NCBI RefSeq assembly: GCF_021191705.1
Contig: NZ_JAIWPU010000015.1
Span: 1-49,894, forward strand
DNA: 49,894 nt
Source: Proluteimonas flavola
GTDB lineage: Bacteria > Pseudomonadota > Gammaproteobacteria > Xanthomonadales > Xanthomonadaceae
Direction: 5' to 3'
Part shown: positions 29,501 to 37,879 of the stretch, piece by piece
How the letters are laid out: each line of letters opens with the position of its first letter
How positions within the stretch are numbered: the stretch's first letter is position 1
Translations under genes and position numbers: made by a program
Notes under the pieces: generated by a model
Databases searched by the model: none
Told to the model about the DNA's origin: nothing
Seen by the model: only the letters and a program-made list of their open reading frames with translations

Positions 29501-32231
29501 CCTGCCAGACATGGCGCACGAGCGTGGCCGGCGCGGCATCGCCGCTGCGTGCGGTGAACCGGTAGCGGCCCGCGGCCTTGCGCGGCACGTCGCAGGTCGC
29601 CGCCTCGCGCGTCGGCACGCTGCAGCGCGCGACCACCTCGGACGCGCCATCCGCCGCGGCGTCGTGCGACTGGTACGCCACCACCACTTCGACCGGCCTG
29701 TCGACCACGGCGCCTTCGGCATCGATGACCAGGCCCTGCAGCGTCACCGGCGTATGGCCGTCGAACGCGCGCGGCTCGACCTGCAGACCCACGAAACGGG
29801 CGTAGCGGCTGTAACGCGCGGTCGCCGCGTTGCTGGCGGTCGCCTCGCGATCGCCCGGGCGCAGTTCGGCGACGACACGCAGATCGCCGAACGGCACCGG
29901 CGTCGCCTCGGGCGTGCGCATCGCGACCGGCTGGACGATGCGCGCGCGTCCATCGGCTCCGGTCACCGGCGCAGGATCGACCGCCTCGACCAGCCGCACC
30001 GGTCCATGGCCGGCGAAGGATTCGATGAAGGTGTAGGCCGCGTGCTGCGGATATGCCGAGCCGATGCCGCGTGGGGTCACCGTCGCGGTCACACGCGACA
30101 CGGCGATGTCCGCCGCCGGCCCGCCCGAGTAGTAGCCGGCCGAGACGTCGACATCGAAGCGCTCGCCGTCGCGCAGCACGCGCGGCGCATCGCCCTTGGC
30201 CTCGACCCAGAGATCCTGCGCGCGGTGCGTGCCGACGAAGAAGCAGGTGCCGCGCACGTCGTGGGACGCGCCGGTGCCGATGCAGTAGCTGCCGTCGGTC
30301 AGGTGCACCGGCAGCGCGAGTTCGCCATCGATCCCGCCATCGGCATCGGGCGTCGCGTCCCAGCGCAGGATCGTCCGGCCGCGGTCGCGGTCGAACAACT
30401 GCAGCGCATGCGCGGGCGGCGTCCCGATGCGCAGCAGCCGGCCGCCGCTGCGCTGGCGCTGCCACAGCCGGTAGCGCACGGTCTCGCCGCTGCGGTACAT
30501 CGGCCGGTCGGACACGCCCCAGGTCTGCAGCGGTGCGGACTGGCCGAGCGTGAGATTGTGGGCGGCCGGCTGCCACGCCGGCAGCACCGCCCGGCGCGCG
30601 CGCGCGCCGCGGCCCTGGGTCGCGCGCAGCAGCCACATCGGAAAGCCGTTCGCGCCCTGCGTGTCGTCGGCAATGGCTTCGGGCACCCGCAGGCGGGCCA
30701 CGCCATCCCGATCGGTGCGGGCCGTGGCGACCACGCGCGGCGCCGCATCGGCGCGGTCCATCCACAGCAGTTCGACCAGCGCGCCGGTGACCGGCGCATC
30801 CGCATCCCAGGCGTTCGCCCAGGCCAGCACCTCGCGACGCCCGGCGACCGCGAACAGGTCGAAGTCCGGCGCGGCGAATTCGAGCGCCGAGGGATTGGCG
30901 CCGACGTCCGGCCGCCAGCGCGCCCAGCCGCCCTCGCCCAGCACGCGGGTGGTGACCTCCGATTCGATCGGCTGCGGCCGGGCCAGCGCGGATGCCTGCG
31001 CGATGGCGCGGCCGGCATGCAGGGTCCGGCCGATGCCGGTCACGTCGATGTCGACACGTGCGGTATTGACCGCCTCTGCCAGCACCGGCGGCATCCGGTC
31101 GGCCCCGGCGACCAGGCGGCGTTGCCCGGGTGCACGCAGCGCGGGGCGGAACGGCCTGGTCCGCAGCGCGAACCGCGCGGCTTCGATCGGCGTCGAAGTG
31201 CCGGACGCGCGCAGGTCGCCCGGCACCTCGATCGTCACGTCGGCGCCGGGTGTATCGAGCGCGATGCGCGCGGACCTGCCCGGCGCCGCGGCGAGCGGAC
31301 GGCCGTCGTCGGCATAGACCCCTGTCTGGTGGGTCCAGCCGAGGAAGGTCGCGCCGGCCGGCAGCGAGGCGACCCAGCGGGCCTCGTCGGCGGAATCGAG
31401 CGGCTGCGAGAACCAGAGATGGACCGGTTCGCCGGCGACGCACGCGAGCGACACCACGCCGTCGCGGTTGCGCGCGTGGACGGGTCCCTTCGGCGCCGTG
31501 CACTGCCCGCCGCGGATGCGGAAGGACTCGCGCGCCAGCACGCGCAGCAGCGACGTGTCCTGCGTGCCCGGCAGCGGACCGGCGGTGCTGCGCAGGCCCG
31601 GTCCGATCGAGAGTTCGACGATGCGGTCGTGACCGTCGGGCACGCCCAGCGCATCGGCCGCGATGTCGAATGCCGCCGCATTGTTCCAGCGCGGTGCCGG
31701 GGCCGGTGTCAGCGCCGACGCCGGCACGGCCACCGGCCTGCCGTCGACGGTCAGGCGCAGCGCCGCGGCGACGGCCTCGCGCGTGGCCGGCAGGGCGGAC
31801 ACGACCCGGATGGACGGCAGACCCTCGTGCCAGCGGCCGGCGAACGCGGCGAGCGTCGGCCGTGCCGTCTCGGCGTCCAGCACGCGCGGCGCAACGGCGG
31901 CGCCCTGCTGGGTGGTCAGGCCCGCGGCGATGTGGATGCGGTAGCGCGTCGCCGGCGCCGGGTCCGCATCGCCGAAATCGCAGTCGAGCGACAGGTCGCT
32001 GCTCCAGTTGCAGGTCGTCGGCAGTTCGGGCTGCAGGCGCACGAGACCGTCGCTGCGCGGGTTGTCCCAGACCTGCATCGGCTCGGAGAACCGCAACTGC
32101 AGGCGGCCGTATTCAAAGCTGGCGTCGATCCGCGTTGCATGCGCGGAAACGGATGCGAGGCCGCAGGCCAGTGCGATCGCCAGTCCCACCGAACGGCGCG
32201 TCCACGCGCCTGCCACATCCGCTGCCCGCAT
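26514..32231 (-). CDS. Bacterial alpha-2-macroglobulin family protein
   Basis: A 1905-residue exported protein with a signal peptide (to about residue 32, SVSAHA). A series of macroglobulin/MG2 beta domains follows, including the DRPMYRSGETVRYRLW segment diagnostic of MG2. After them come a proline-rich bait-like stretch (APPPPPAPAAM, about residue 1147), the ANA-type segment (AWSSDADDDFHVAEATLE), and a thioester domain whose CWEQ (Cys1433) keeps the CxEQ reactive motif. Such proteins are thought to trap proteases in the periplasm. No pbpC partner is adjacent. A TonB-box-like LDRIEVTGSRL lies just after the bait region. The start was set at ATG 32231, where the leader begins. Confidence 0.9.
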   Translation of the reverse strand: MRAADVAGAWTRRSVGLAIALACGLASVSAHATRIDASFEYGRLQLRFSEPMQVWDNPRSDGLVRLQPELPTTCNWSSDLSLDCDFGDADPAPATRYRIHIAAGLTTQQGAAVAPRVLDAETARPTLAAFAGRWHEGLPSIRVVSALPATREAVAAALRLTVDGRPVAVPASALTPAPAPRWNNAAAFDIAADALGVPDGHDRIVELSIGPGLRSTAGPLPGTQDTSLLRVLARESFRIRGGQCTAPKGPVHARNRDGVVSLACVAGEPVHLWFSQPLDSADEARWVASLPAGATFLGWTHQTGVYADDGRPLAAAPGRSARIALDTPGADVTIEVPGDLRASGTSTPIEAARFALRTRPFRPALRAPGQRRLVAGADRMPPVLAEAVNTARVDIDVTGIGRTLHAGRAIAQASALARPQPIESEVTTRVLGEGGWARWRPDVGANPSALEFAAPDFDLFAVAGRREVLAWANAWDADAPVTGALVELLWMDRADAAPRVVATARTDRDGVARLRVPEAIADDTQGANGFPMWLLRATQGRGARARRAVLPAWQPAAHNLTLGQSAPLQTWGVSDRPMYRSGETVRYRLWQRQRSGGRLLRIGTPPAHALQLFDRDRGRTILRWDATPDADGGIDGELALPVHLTDGSYCIGTGASHDVRGTCFFVGTHRAQDLWVEAKGDAPRVLRDGERFDVDVSAGYYSGGPAADIAVSRVTATVTPRGIGSAYPQHAAYTFIESFAGHGPVRLVEAVDPAPVTGADGRARIVQPVAMRTPEATPVPFGDLRVVAELRPGDREATASNAATARYSRYARFVGLQVEPRAFDGHTPVTLQGLVIDAEGAVVDRPVEVVVAYQSHDAAADGASEVVARCSVPTREAATCDVPRKAAGRYRFTARSGDAAPATLVRHVWQGWTASTARQRPMLELSEPVETAGDAARFALRQPHARARALLVFTAGDDTLLTHRVETLDGGAAQLTLPTEREWRGTPVLHAFVRDASPPEVVGGIREAPAVTSLRADVPMPSASGSDAPVTVAFDASQAAPGARHVVRLHNAGTRPREVALTVVDDALRALAAPFLAYSDPAGHAWLGARQSYSIPATAGFSQWRRSGPWEVRLPWTAAGDGTTMIGAGAVMPEAPPVVFDDSSPVDAPPPPPAPAAMADIGASVDPVPSSLDRIEVTGSRLADAVAEAGSGRRDLDIDDARSSDIDRALRARARVRTHFADAALWLPRVRLAPGETREVPLTLPDNLTRWRAIAWSSDADDDFHVAEATLETGLPIEVRLQTPVRLYLGDRARLAANLRQSGDAPADVQGTLRIEGLDPPVRDAQAVTLSPRGQASIATAIEPAAPGTLQVLAMADAEAGRDAVAATIEVAPPTIRGRRLQAGWLGDVPVSLALPQLPDSARNAHLHVTLQHGVAGLVSRWTGDMRDYRHRCWEQILSRAVAAALAIERGDIADWPDAEAAVREALDNAAVFQNRGGDFRFFADGDDAMYAGARAQFALTAWTVRAFDELRRLGHPVEAGIDQRARDFLGERADDALPAAADAVAVNEHAFALGASTDAPAESFDGTFARWDLLAMPARIALARGLRHANHASADDALARLLQQAPAQGPVRTLRAAGDATRWMGSALREQCALIDLLRGDAAHAGDRRALIAGLGDLYAGGTPSVDTQSGAMCLLALRDVARPGSGTVSAALQPGTPAERVLTVAPGDVQAGIQDALPAEGRLAIANRSSGDAPAGYIAEIAFDEDAREARASAVGFSIERAYAVLRDGAWTPVEEANVREGDWLRVTLTVRTSAPRYFVAVTDAAPGGLRPTDLALGAIAGLDLQQVSDTGSAWFATRRLDPRSPRFYAERLPAGTHALHYFLRAGNGGDYLAAPATAELMYGGASNARTAAQRVVVDAGVP

Positions 32232-32348
32232 CGTCCTGCCGCCCCCTGCCGAAGACGGGACCAGCCTACACGGCGCGCGTCGCACCTTCTCGACGCCCTG
32301 GCGACAACGCGCGATCAACGCGCGATCGACGCGTGCATGCGACGCGCT

Positions 32349-33053
32349 TCAACTGATCCGATCGATCATCCGCCGATGACCGATCAGCTGCGCCCAGCGC
32401 ACGCCGATATCGAGCCAGCAGACGTAGGCCGCCTCGCCGGCGATGCGCCACAGCGTGCCGGGACGCCAGGACAGCGCCGGTTCGGCCGCGCACAGTTCCC
32501 AGTGCAGGCCGAGGCCGCGTGCGAAGAGGGCGCAGCGTGCGAGGTGGTAGCGGCTGCTGAGCAGGGTGACCCGGCGCGTCGGCGCGTCGGGATCGACCGC
32601 CGCAGCGGTCAGCAGGCCGCGGGCGTTGCGCAGGTTCTGCAGCGTGTCGCGCGAAGCATCCTCGAGCACCAGCGGCGCGTCGTCGGGCACGCCCAGCGCA
32701 TGCAAAGCATCCCGCGCCAGCGCAGCCTCGGTCCGTGTGCCCGCGGGGCCACCGCCGAGCAGCAGCACGCTGCCGGGCGCATGCGAGGTCCACAACGTCG
32801 CCGCACGCGACAGCCGCGCCTGGAAATCCGCGTCCAGCCGGCCCTGCGGCGAATGCTTGCCGAACACGAGCACGCATTCACCGTTGACCGGCACGCAGGG
32901 CGCGCTGCGCGCGACCCGCAACACGTGCACCAGATAGCCCACATAGACCAGACCGAAACTCAGCACGCAGGCCGCCGCGGCGACCGCGAGCGTATGCAGC
33001 GCGTCGCGGTCGGCGAGCCTTTCCAGGCGGTGCAGCAGGCGGGTACGGGCCAT
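32349..33053 (-). CDS. YdcF/ElyC/SanA-family (DUF218) membrane protein
   Basis: A 234-residue protein with one N-terminal membrane helix (about residues 22-44, LAVAAAACVLSFGLVYVGYLV) and a DUF218 domain. Family signatures are VLVFGKHSP, VLLLGGG, EDASRDTLQNLRNAR and LLSSRYHLARC. In E. coli relatives are linked to envelope integrity and peptidoglycan or lipid-carrier metabolism, but no reaction is firmly assigned to this branch. It runs leftward, divergent from the pigment cluster, and could share the control region 33054-33187 with the ketosynthase. Confidence 0.85.
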   Translation of the reverse strand: MARTRLLHRLERLADRDALHTLAVAAAACVLSFGLVYVGYLVHVLRVARSAPCVPVNGECVLVFGKHSPQGRLDADFQARLSRAATLWTSHAPGSVLLLGGGPAGTRTEAALARDALHALGVPDDAPLVLEDASRDTLQNLRNARGLLTAAAVDPDAPTRRVTLLSSRYHLARCALFARGLGLHWELCAAEPALSWRPGTLWRIAGEAAYVCWLDIGVRWAQLIGHRRMIDRIS

Positions 33054-33123
33054 CTTGGAAACAGCTTTTCTGGCAGTCCGGAACTGGGGCGGACCCGGAA
33101 GTCTAGCCTCACGATGCTGTGGC

Positions 33124-33129
33124 TATACT
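33124..33129 (+). promoter_or_regulatory. Candidate -10 box of the rightward pigment operon
   Basis: TATACT lies 59 bases before the ketosynthase start, in a locally AT-richer stretch (GTGGCTATACTCGG). No good -35 hexamer is evident 17 bases upstream, so the promoter may need an activator or be of a less usual type. Confidence 0.4.
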
Positions 33130-33187
33130 CGGCCGCTTGATTGTCCCCCGGATCCGTTGCGTGCCTGAACCGCTGTCCCTGTCGCCG

Positions 33188-34387
33188 ATGCCGGCACTCG
33201 CCATCCGCGCGTTCACCGCGACCACCGCCATCGGACGCGGCAATGCCGCGCAGGCCGCGGCCTTGCGTGAACGACGCGGTGGATTGCGCCGCAACGATTT
33301 CGGCCCGACCCCGCTGCCGACCTGGATCGGTCGCGTCGAAGGCGTGGAGGACGCGCCGCTGCCCTCCGCGCTGTCGCGCTGGGAATGCCGCAACAACCGT
33401 CTCGCGTGGCTGGCCCTGCAACAGGACGGCGTGATGACCGCGCTCGAAACGCTGGTCGCGAAGCACGGCGCGGATCGCATCGCGCTGGTCGTCGGCACCT
33501 CGACCTCGAGCATCGGCGCGAGCGAGGAAGCCTATGCACGCGCGGACGCCGATGCCGATGGCGTACGTCATTTCCCCGACGATCTCGCACGCCCGATCGT
33601 GCACACGCCGCATTCGCTGGGCGATTTCCTGCAGCACGCCACCGGCCTGCGCGGCCCCTGCATCACCGTCGCCACCGCCTGCTCGTCGAGCGCGAAGGTG
33701 TTCGCGCAGGCGGCGCGGATGATCGAGGCCGGTCTCGTCGACGCGGCCCTGGTCGGCGGCGTCGACACGCTGTGCGGCAGCGTGCTGTTCGGTTTCAATG
33801 CGCTGGGCCTGGTGTCGAGCGAACGCTGCCGCCCCTTCGACGCCACGCGCGATGGCCTGTCGCTGGGCGAAGCCGGCGGATTCGCGGTGCTCGAACGCGC
33901 GGCCACCGGCGATTCCGGGCTGCAACTGCGCGGCTACGGCGAATCCAGCGACGCGCACCACATGTCGGCGCCGCATCCCGAAGGGCTCGGCGCGACGCTG
34001 GCGATGCGCGGCGCGCTCGACCGCGCCGGCATCGGCTCGGCCGAAGTCGGGTATCTGAATCTGCATGGCACCTCGACGCCGGCCAACGATTCGGTCGAGG
34101 CGCGCGCGGTCGATGCGCTGTTCCCGGCCACCCTGCATGCCAGTTCGACCAAGGGCTGGACCGGCCATACGCTGGGCGCGGCCGGCATCGTCGAATCGGT
34201 GTTCGCCCTGCTCGCGCTGGAGAACGGCCTGCTGCCGGGCATCCTCGACAGCACGGTCCGCGATCCCGCGTGCGGGCCGCAGATCCGTTTCGACAACGGC
34301 GAGGCCGACATCCGCTACGCGATGAACAATTCCTTCGGCTTCGGCGGCAACAACTGTTCGCTGGTGTTCGGCAAGGTGGCCGCGTGA
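33188..34387 (+). CDS. Aryl-polyene beta-ketoacyl-ACP synthase
   Basis: A 399-residue type II ketosynthase of the FabF/aryl-polyene class that condenses malonyl-ACP with the growing aryl-primed chain. All catalytic residues are present: Cys165 in VATACSSSAK, His293 in NLHGTSTPAND, Lys322 and His327 in STKGWTGHTLG. The chain-length factor follows with a 4-base GTGA overlap, so the pair is translationally coupled like other KS/CLF heterodimers. The start is placed at ATG 33188 by the beginning of similarity (LAIRAFTATTAIGRG). An ATG at 33119 and a GTG near 33161 are in frame, and no candidate has a strong ribosome-binding site. Confidence 0.92.
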   Translation: MPALAIRAFTATTAIGRGNAAQAAALRERRGGLRRNDFGPTPLPTWIGRVEGVEDAPLPSALSRWECRNNRLAWLALQQDGVMTALETLVAKHGADRIALVVGTSTSSIGASEEAYARADADADGVRHFPDDLARPIVHTPHSLGDFLQHATGLRGPCITVATACSSSAKVFAQAARMIEAGLVDAALVGGVDTLCGSVLFGFNALGLVSSERCRPFDATRDGLSLGEAGGFAVLERAATGDSGLQLRGYGESSDAHHMSAPHPEGLGATLAMRGALDRAGIGSAEVGYLNLHGTSTPANDSVEARAVDALFPATLHASSTKGWTGHTLGAAGIVESVFALLALENGLLPGILDSTVRDPACGPQIRFDNGEADIRYAMNNSFGFGGNNCSLVFGKVAA

Positions 34388-35193
34388 GCGCGTTGACCGC
34401 GACGATCGCCGGCATCGGTTTCTGGGCAGACGGCCTGCCGGACTGGCACGCCGCGCGTGGGTTCGCGCTCGATGGCACGCGCCCCGAGAACGCGCCGGCG
34501 CGTCCCTCACCACAGCTGCTGGCGCCGAACGAACGCCGGCGTGCGCCGGGCTCGGTCGCGGTCGCGCTCGAAGTCGCGATGGCCGCGTGCCGCGATGCCG
34601 GCATCGCGCCGGACACGCTGCCGTCGGTGTTCGCATCGACGCATGGCGACCTGGGCATCACCGACTACATGTGCGACACGCTGGCGACCGATCCCACTGC
34701 GATCTCGCCGACGAAGTTCCACAACTCCGTGCACAACGCCGCGGCCGGCTACTGGACCATCGGTGCCGGCTGCACCGAGGCGACGACCGCGCTCAGCGCC
34801 TACGACGCCACGTTCGCCCAGGGCCTGCTGGAAGCGATGATGCAGCTGTCCACCGGCAGCCCGGCCGTTCTGCTGGTCGCCTACGACACCGCGTCCACCG
34901 GCCTGCTCGGCACCGTGACGCACAGCGAAGGCCTGCTTGGCGCCGCGCTGGTGCTCGTGCGCGACGGCGATGGCCCGCGCATCAGTGCGAGCCTGCGCGA
35001 CGGCGCCGATCTCGAATCGCCCGGCCCGCTGGGCACGCATGCCCAGCGCAACGCGATGGCGCAGATGCTGCCGCTGTTCGACGCGCTCGCCACCGTCGGA
35101 TCGCGCGCGGTGCTGCGCGCCGGCCCGCACCGTTCGCTGTCGCTGGACATCTCCCACGCAGACCAGTCGCACGCGGAGCAGGCCCATGGTTGA
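34384..35193 (+). CDS. Ketosynthase-like chain-length factor
   Basis: A 269-residue partial-ketosynthase-fold protein. It starts with GTG overlapping the KS stop. It shows the N-terminal KS region features ATIAGIGFWADGLPDW and VFASTHGDLGIT, and the segment SPTKFHNSVHNAAAGYW typical of the 'ketoacyl synthase chain-length factor' family. The usual nucleophilic cysteine loop is absent, so it probably does not condense by itself. By analogy it shapes the KS tunnel and polyene length. It is the second gene of the rightward pigment operon. Confidence 0.88.
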   Translation: MSALTATIAGIGFWADGLPDWHAARGFALDGTRPENAPARPSPQLLAPNERRRAPGSVAVALEVAMAACRDAGIAPDTLPSVFASTHGDLGITDYMCDTLATDPTAISPTKFHNSVHNAAAGYWTIGAGCTEATTALSAYDATFAQGLLEAMMQLSTGSPAVLLVAYDTASTGLLGTVTHSEGLLGAALVLVRDGDGPRISASLRDGADLESPGPLGTHAQRNAMAQMLPLFDALATVGSRAVLRAGPHRSLSLDISHADQSHAEQAHG

Positions 35194-36013
35194 GCGTCCG
35201 CACCTGCACCGCGGCAACGTCGCAGTGGTGATTCCGGCGCTCAACGAAGCGCTGCGCATCGACGAGGTCGTCAGCGAAGCGCTGGCCTGGAGCGAGCACG
35301 TGATCGTGGTCGACGACGGTTCCGACGACGCGACGCCCGACATCGTCGCCGCATTGCCGGTGACGCTGCTGCGCCATCCGCAGCGCATGGGCAAGGGCCA
35401 GGCCCTGCGCGACGGTTTCGCCGAAGCGCGGCGACGCGGCTTCGCCGCAGTGGTCACGATGGATGGCGACGGCCAGCACCGCGCGAGCGACATTCCGCGC
35501 ATGATCGAAGCCGCGAACCGCTACCCGGACTGCATCGTCAACGGCGCGCGCCTGAAGAAGCGCGGCACCCAGCCCTGGTACCGGCGGATCGGCAACGATT
35601 TCGGCGACTGGGGCATCGCCTGGGGCTGCGGCTACCGCATGGTCGACACGCAGAGCGGTCAGCGGCTGTATCCGGCACCGGTGCTCGCGCTCGACGACAT
35701 CCCCGGCGAAGGCTTCGTGTTCGAAGCGCAGATCCTGATCAGCGCCGCGCGCCGGCTCGGCTGCGGCGTGGTGTCGGTGCCGGTGGAGACGCGCTACCAC
35801 TGCGCCGAGTCCGACGAGCAGTTCCGCAAGAGCCATTTCCGCCTGTTCCGCGACCTGAAACTGATCACCCTGCATGTGCTGCGGCAGGTGCTGACGCGCG
35901 GCGACCTGCTGCGCACCTGGCGCGCGACGCGCGCGAATCCGCCGGTGATCTTCGATCCCGGCGCCGCGCCTGAACCAGCGCTCGCCCCCGAACGCATGCA
36001 GGGCGCCGGATGA
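35186..36013 (+). CDS. Family 2 glycosyltransferase of the pigment cluster
   Basis: A 275-residue cytoplasmic-face glycosyltransferase with the GT-A fold of the dolichyl-phosphate-mannose-synthase-like group. It has VVIPALNEALRI at the N-terminus, VVDDGSDDATPD, and the metal-binding MDGDGQH. Its ATG overlaps the chain-length factor gene by 8 bases, with GGAG upstream. No C-terminal membrane anchors are seen. In xanthomonadin-type clusters a glycosyltransferase is thought to help attach the polyene to a polar head group. Donor and acceptor cannot be read here. No gene lies between it and the halogenase-like gene (36014-36152). Confidence 0.9.
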   Translation: MVERPHLHRGNVAVVIPALNEALRIDEVVSEALAWSEHVIVVDDGSDDATPDIVAALPVTLLRHPQRMGKGQALRDGFAEARRRGFAAVVTMDGDGQHRASDIPRMIEAANRYPDCIVNGARLKKRGTQPWYRRIGNDFGDWGIAWGCGYRMVDTQSGQRLYPAPVLALDDIPGEGFVFEAQILISAARRLGCGVVSVPVETRYHCAESDEQFRKSHFRLFRDLKLITLHVLRQVLTRGDLLRTWRATRANPPVIFDPGAAPEPALAPERMQGAG

Positions 36014-36152
36014 AGCGCGACCCATTCCGCACCGATATCGCGACGCCCGCCGGACCTGGCGGTACAGCGCTCGACCTGCAGCCGCCGCGGCACACCCACA
36101 CGGCCGCACGTTTCCGACCCACTTTCCATCTTCCACGAGGCCCCGTCTTCGC

Positions 36153-37814
36153 ATGAATCCAGGCACTGCGCCCACCACCGGCGGCGACGGCCGCACCGAT
36201 GTCGTGATCCTCGGCGGCGGCCTGGCCGGGCTCACGCTCGCCCTGCAACTGCGGCAGCGCGAGCCTTCGCTCTCGGTGACGGTGATCGAGCGCCGCGCGC
36301 ATCCGGTGCGCGAAGCGGCGCACAAGGTCGGCGAATCGACGGTCGAAATCGGGGCGCACTACTTCGCCGACGTGCTGGGTCTGCGCGAACATCTGGAAGC
36401 CGAGCAGGTGCGCAAGTACGGCCTGCGCTACTTCTTCACCGATCGCGAATACGACGTGCAGGCCTGCAGCGAGATGGGCGTCAGCAAGCTGCTGCCCACG
36501 CCGTCGTGGCAGCTCGACCGCGGCCGCTTCGAAAACTTCCTCGGCGACCGTGCGCGCGAGATGGGCGTCGATTTCCGCGACGAAGCGGTCGTGCGCACGC
36601 TGGACCTGTCGGAAACCGATGCGCCGCATACCGTCGCCTTCGATCACGCCGGCGAGCGCCGGACGCTGGAAGCGCGCTGGGTCGTCGACGCATCCGGCCG
36701 CGCGGGTCTGATCAAGCGCAAGCTCGGCCTGGGACAGGCCAACGACCACGACTGCAATGCGGTGTGGTGGCGCATCGACGGCCAGTCGGATCTCGACCAG
36801 TGGTCCGACGATCCGCAGTGGCGCGACCGCTTCACGCCGGCGCGCCGGGTGAACTCGACCAACCACATGTGCGGCCCGGGTTACTGGTTCTGGCTGATTC
36901 CGCTGGCCTCGGGCTCGCATTCGCTCGGCATCGTCTGCGACGCGAAGATGCATCCGCTCGAGACCATGAACACCTTCGACAAAGCGATGGACTGGCTGCG
37001 CACGCACCAGCCGCGCGTGCACGAAGCGCTCGACAGGCCCGAGTACACGCTGCAGGACTTCCTGTTCCTGCGCCACTTCTCGCACGGCTGCAAGCAGGTA
37101 TATTCGAAGCACCGCTGGGCGCTGACCGGCGAGGCCGGCCTGTTCCTCGATCCGTTCTATTCGCCGGGCAGCGACTTCATCGCGATCAGCAACACCTACG
37201 TCTGCGAACTGATCGGCAAGGACCGCGCGGGCGAATCGATCGCGCCGTATGCCGACATCTACCAGCAGCTGTATTTCTCGTTCTACGAGAACACGCTGAC
37301 CCTCTACCAGGACCAGTACCCGATCTTCGGCCACCCGCAGGTCATGCCGATCAAGGTGCTGTGGGACTACGTGTACTACTGGGCGCTGCTGGCGCCGCTG
37401 TTCTTCAGCCGCCGCCAGGCCGATCTGTCGATCCTCGCAAAGCTCAAGCCCGCCTTCGCCGAAGGCCGTGCACTGAACCTGGCGATGCAGGCCTTGATGC
37501 GCGAATGGGGCACGCGCGATGCCACGCCCGATCTGCGCGAGGCGCGCGCCTACGATCAGTACGAGGTCGAGTGGTGCCGCGAGATGAACGGCGGACTGAC
37601 CGACGCGCTCGACGATGCCGCCTATCTCGCGCGCACCCAGCGTTCGATGGCCGCGATGCGCCAGCTGGCGTCCGAGGTGCTGGCGCTCGCGCGCGCCGCG
37701 ATTCCGGACATCGGCGATCACGGCCTCGACGCATTGCTGGCGAAACACGACAGCAGCGCGCATGCGCCGATGCTGCCGGCGCACTGGTTCGTGCCGGTTG
37801 CCGAAGCCGCCTGA
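36153..37814 (+). CDS. Flavin-dependent halogenase-like oxidoreductase 1
   Basis: A 553-residue flavoprotein of the tryptophan-halogenase superfamily. It has the FAD Rossmann motif GGGLAG (21-26), KVGESTVEIG, a lysine in the usual catalytic region (Lys88, VRKYGLRYFF) and the halogenase signature variant WFWLIP (245-250). GEAGLFLDPFYSPGSDF contacts FAD in the family. Xanthomonadins carry bromine on the ring or chain, so it may halogenate the ACP-bound or finished polyene; a hydroxylase role is also possible. It is fourth in the rightward operon. A second, only distantly similar enzyme is encoded at 47328-48692. Confidence 0.85.
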   Translation: MNPGTAPTTGGDGRTDVVILGGGLAGLTLALQLRQREPSLSVTVIERRAHPVREAAHKVGESTVEIGAHYFADVLGLREHLEAEQVRKYGLRYFFTDREYDVQACSEMGVSKLLPTPSWQLDRGRFENFLGDRAREMGVDFRDEAVVRTLDLSETDAPHTVAFDHAGERRTLEARWVVDASGRAGLIKRKLGLGQANDHDCNAVWWRIDGQSDLDQWSDDPQWRDRFTPARRVNSTNHMCGPGYWFWLIPLASGSHSLGIVCDAKMHPLETMNTFDKAMDWLRTHQPRVHEALDRPEYTLQDFLFLRHFSHGCKQVYSKHRWALTGEAGLFLDPFYSPGSDFIAISNTYVCELIGKDRAGESIAPYADIYQQLYFSFYENTLTLYQDQYPIFGHPQVMPIKVLWDYVYYWALLAPLFFSRRQADLSILAKLKPAFAEGRALNLAMQALMREWGTRDATPDLREARAYDQYEVEWCREMNGGLTDALDDAAYLARTQRSMAAMRQLASEVLALARAAIPDIGDHGLDALLAKHDSSAHAPMLPAHWFVPVAEAA

Positions 37815-37879
37815 GCCGTCGATGATTGCGGCTGCGCCGGCTGGATGGCCGCTTTGAACACCCAGGGACCTGTGCCGCG

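Noticed and set aside
27297..33140. A 1947-codon open frame on the plus strand running opposite the macroglobulin gene
   Set aside because: Its product is Arg/His/Gln-rich with no domain, as expected for the antisense of a GC-rich gene. The minus-strand product has signal peptide, MG2 and thioester motifs.
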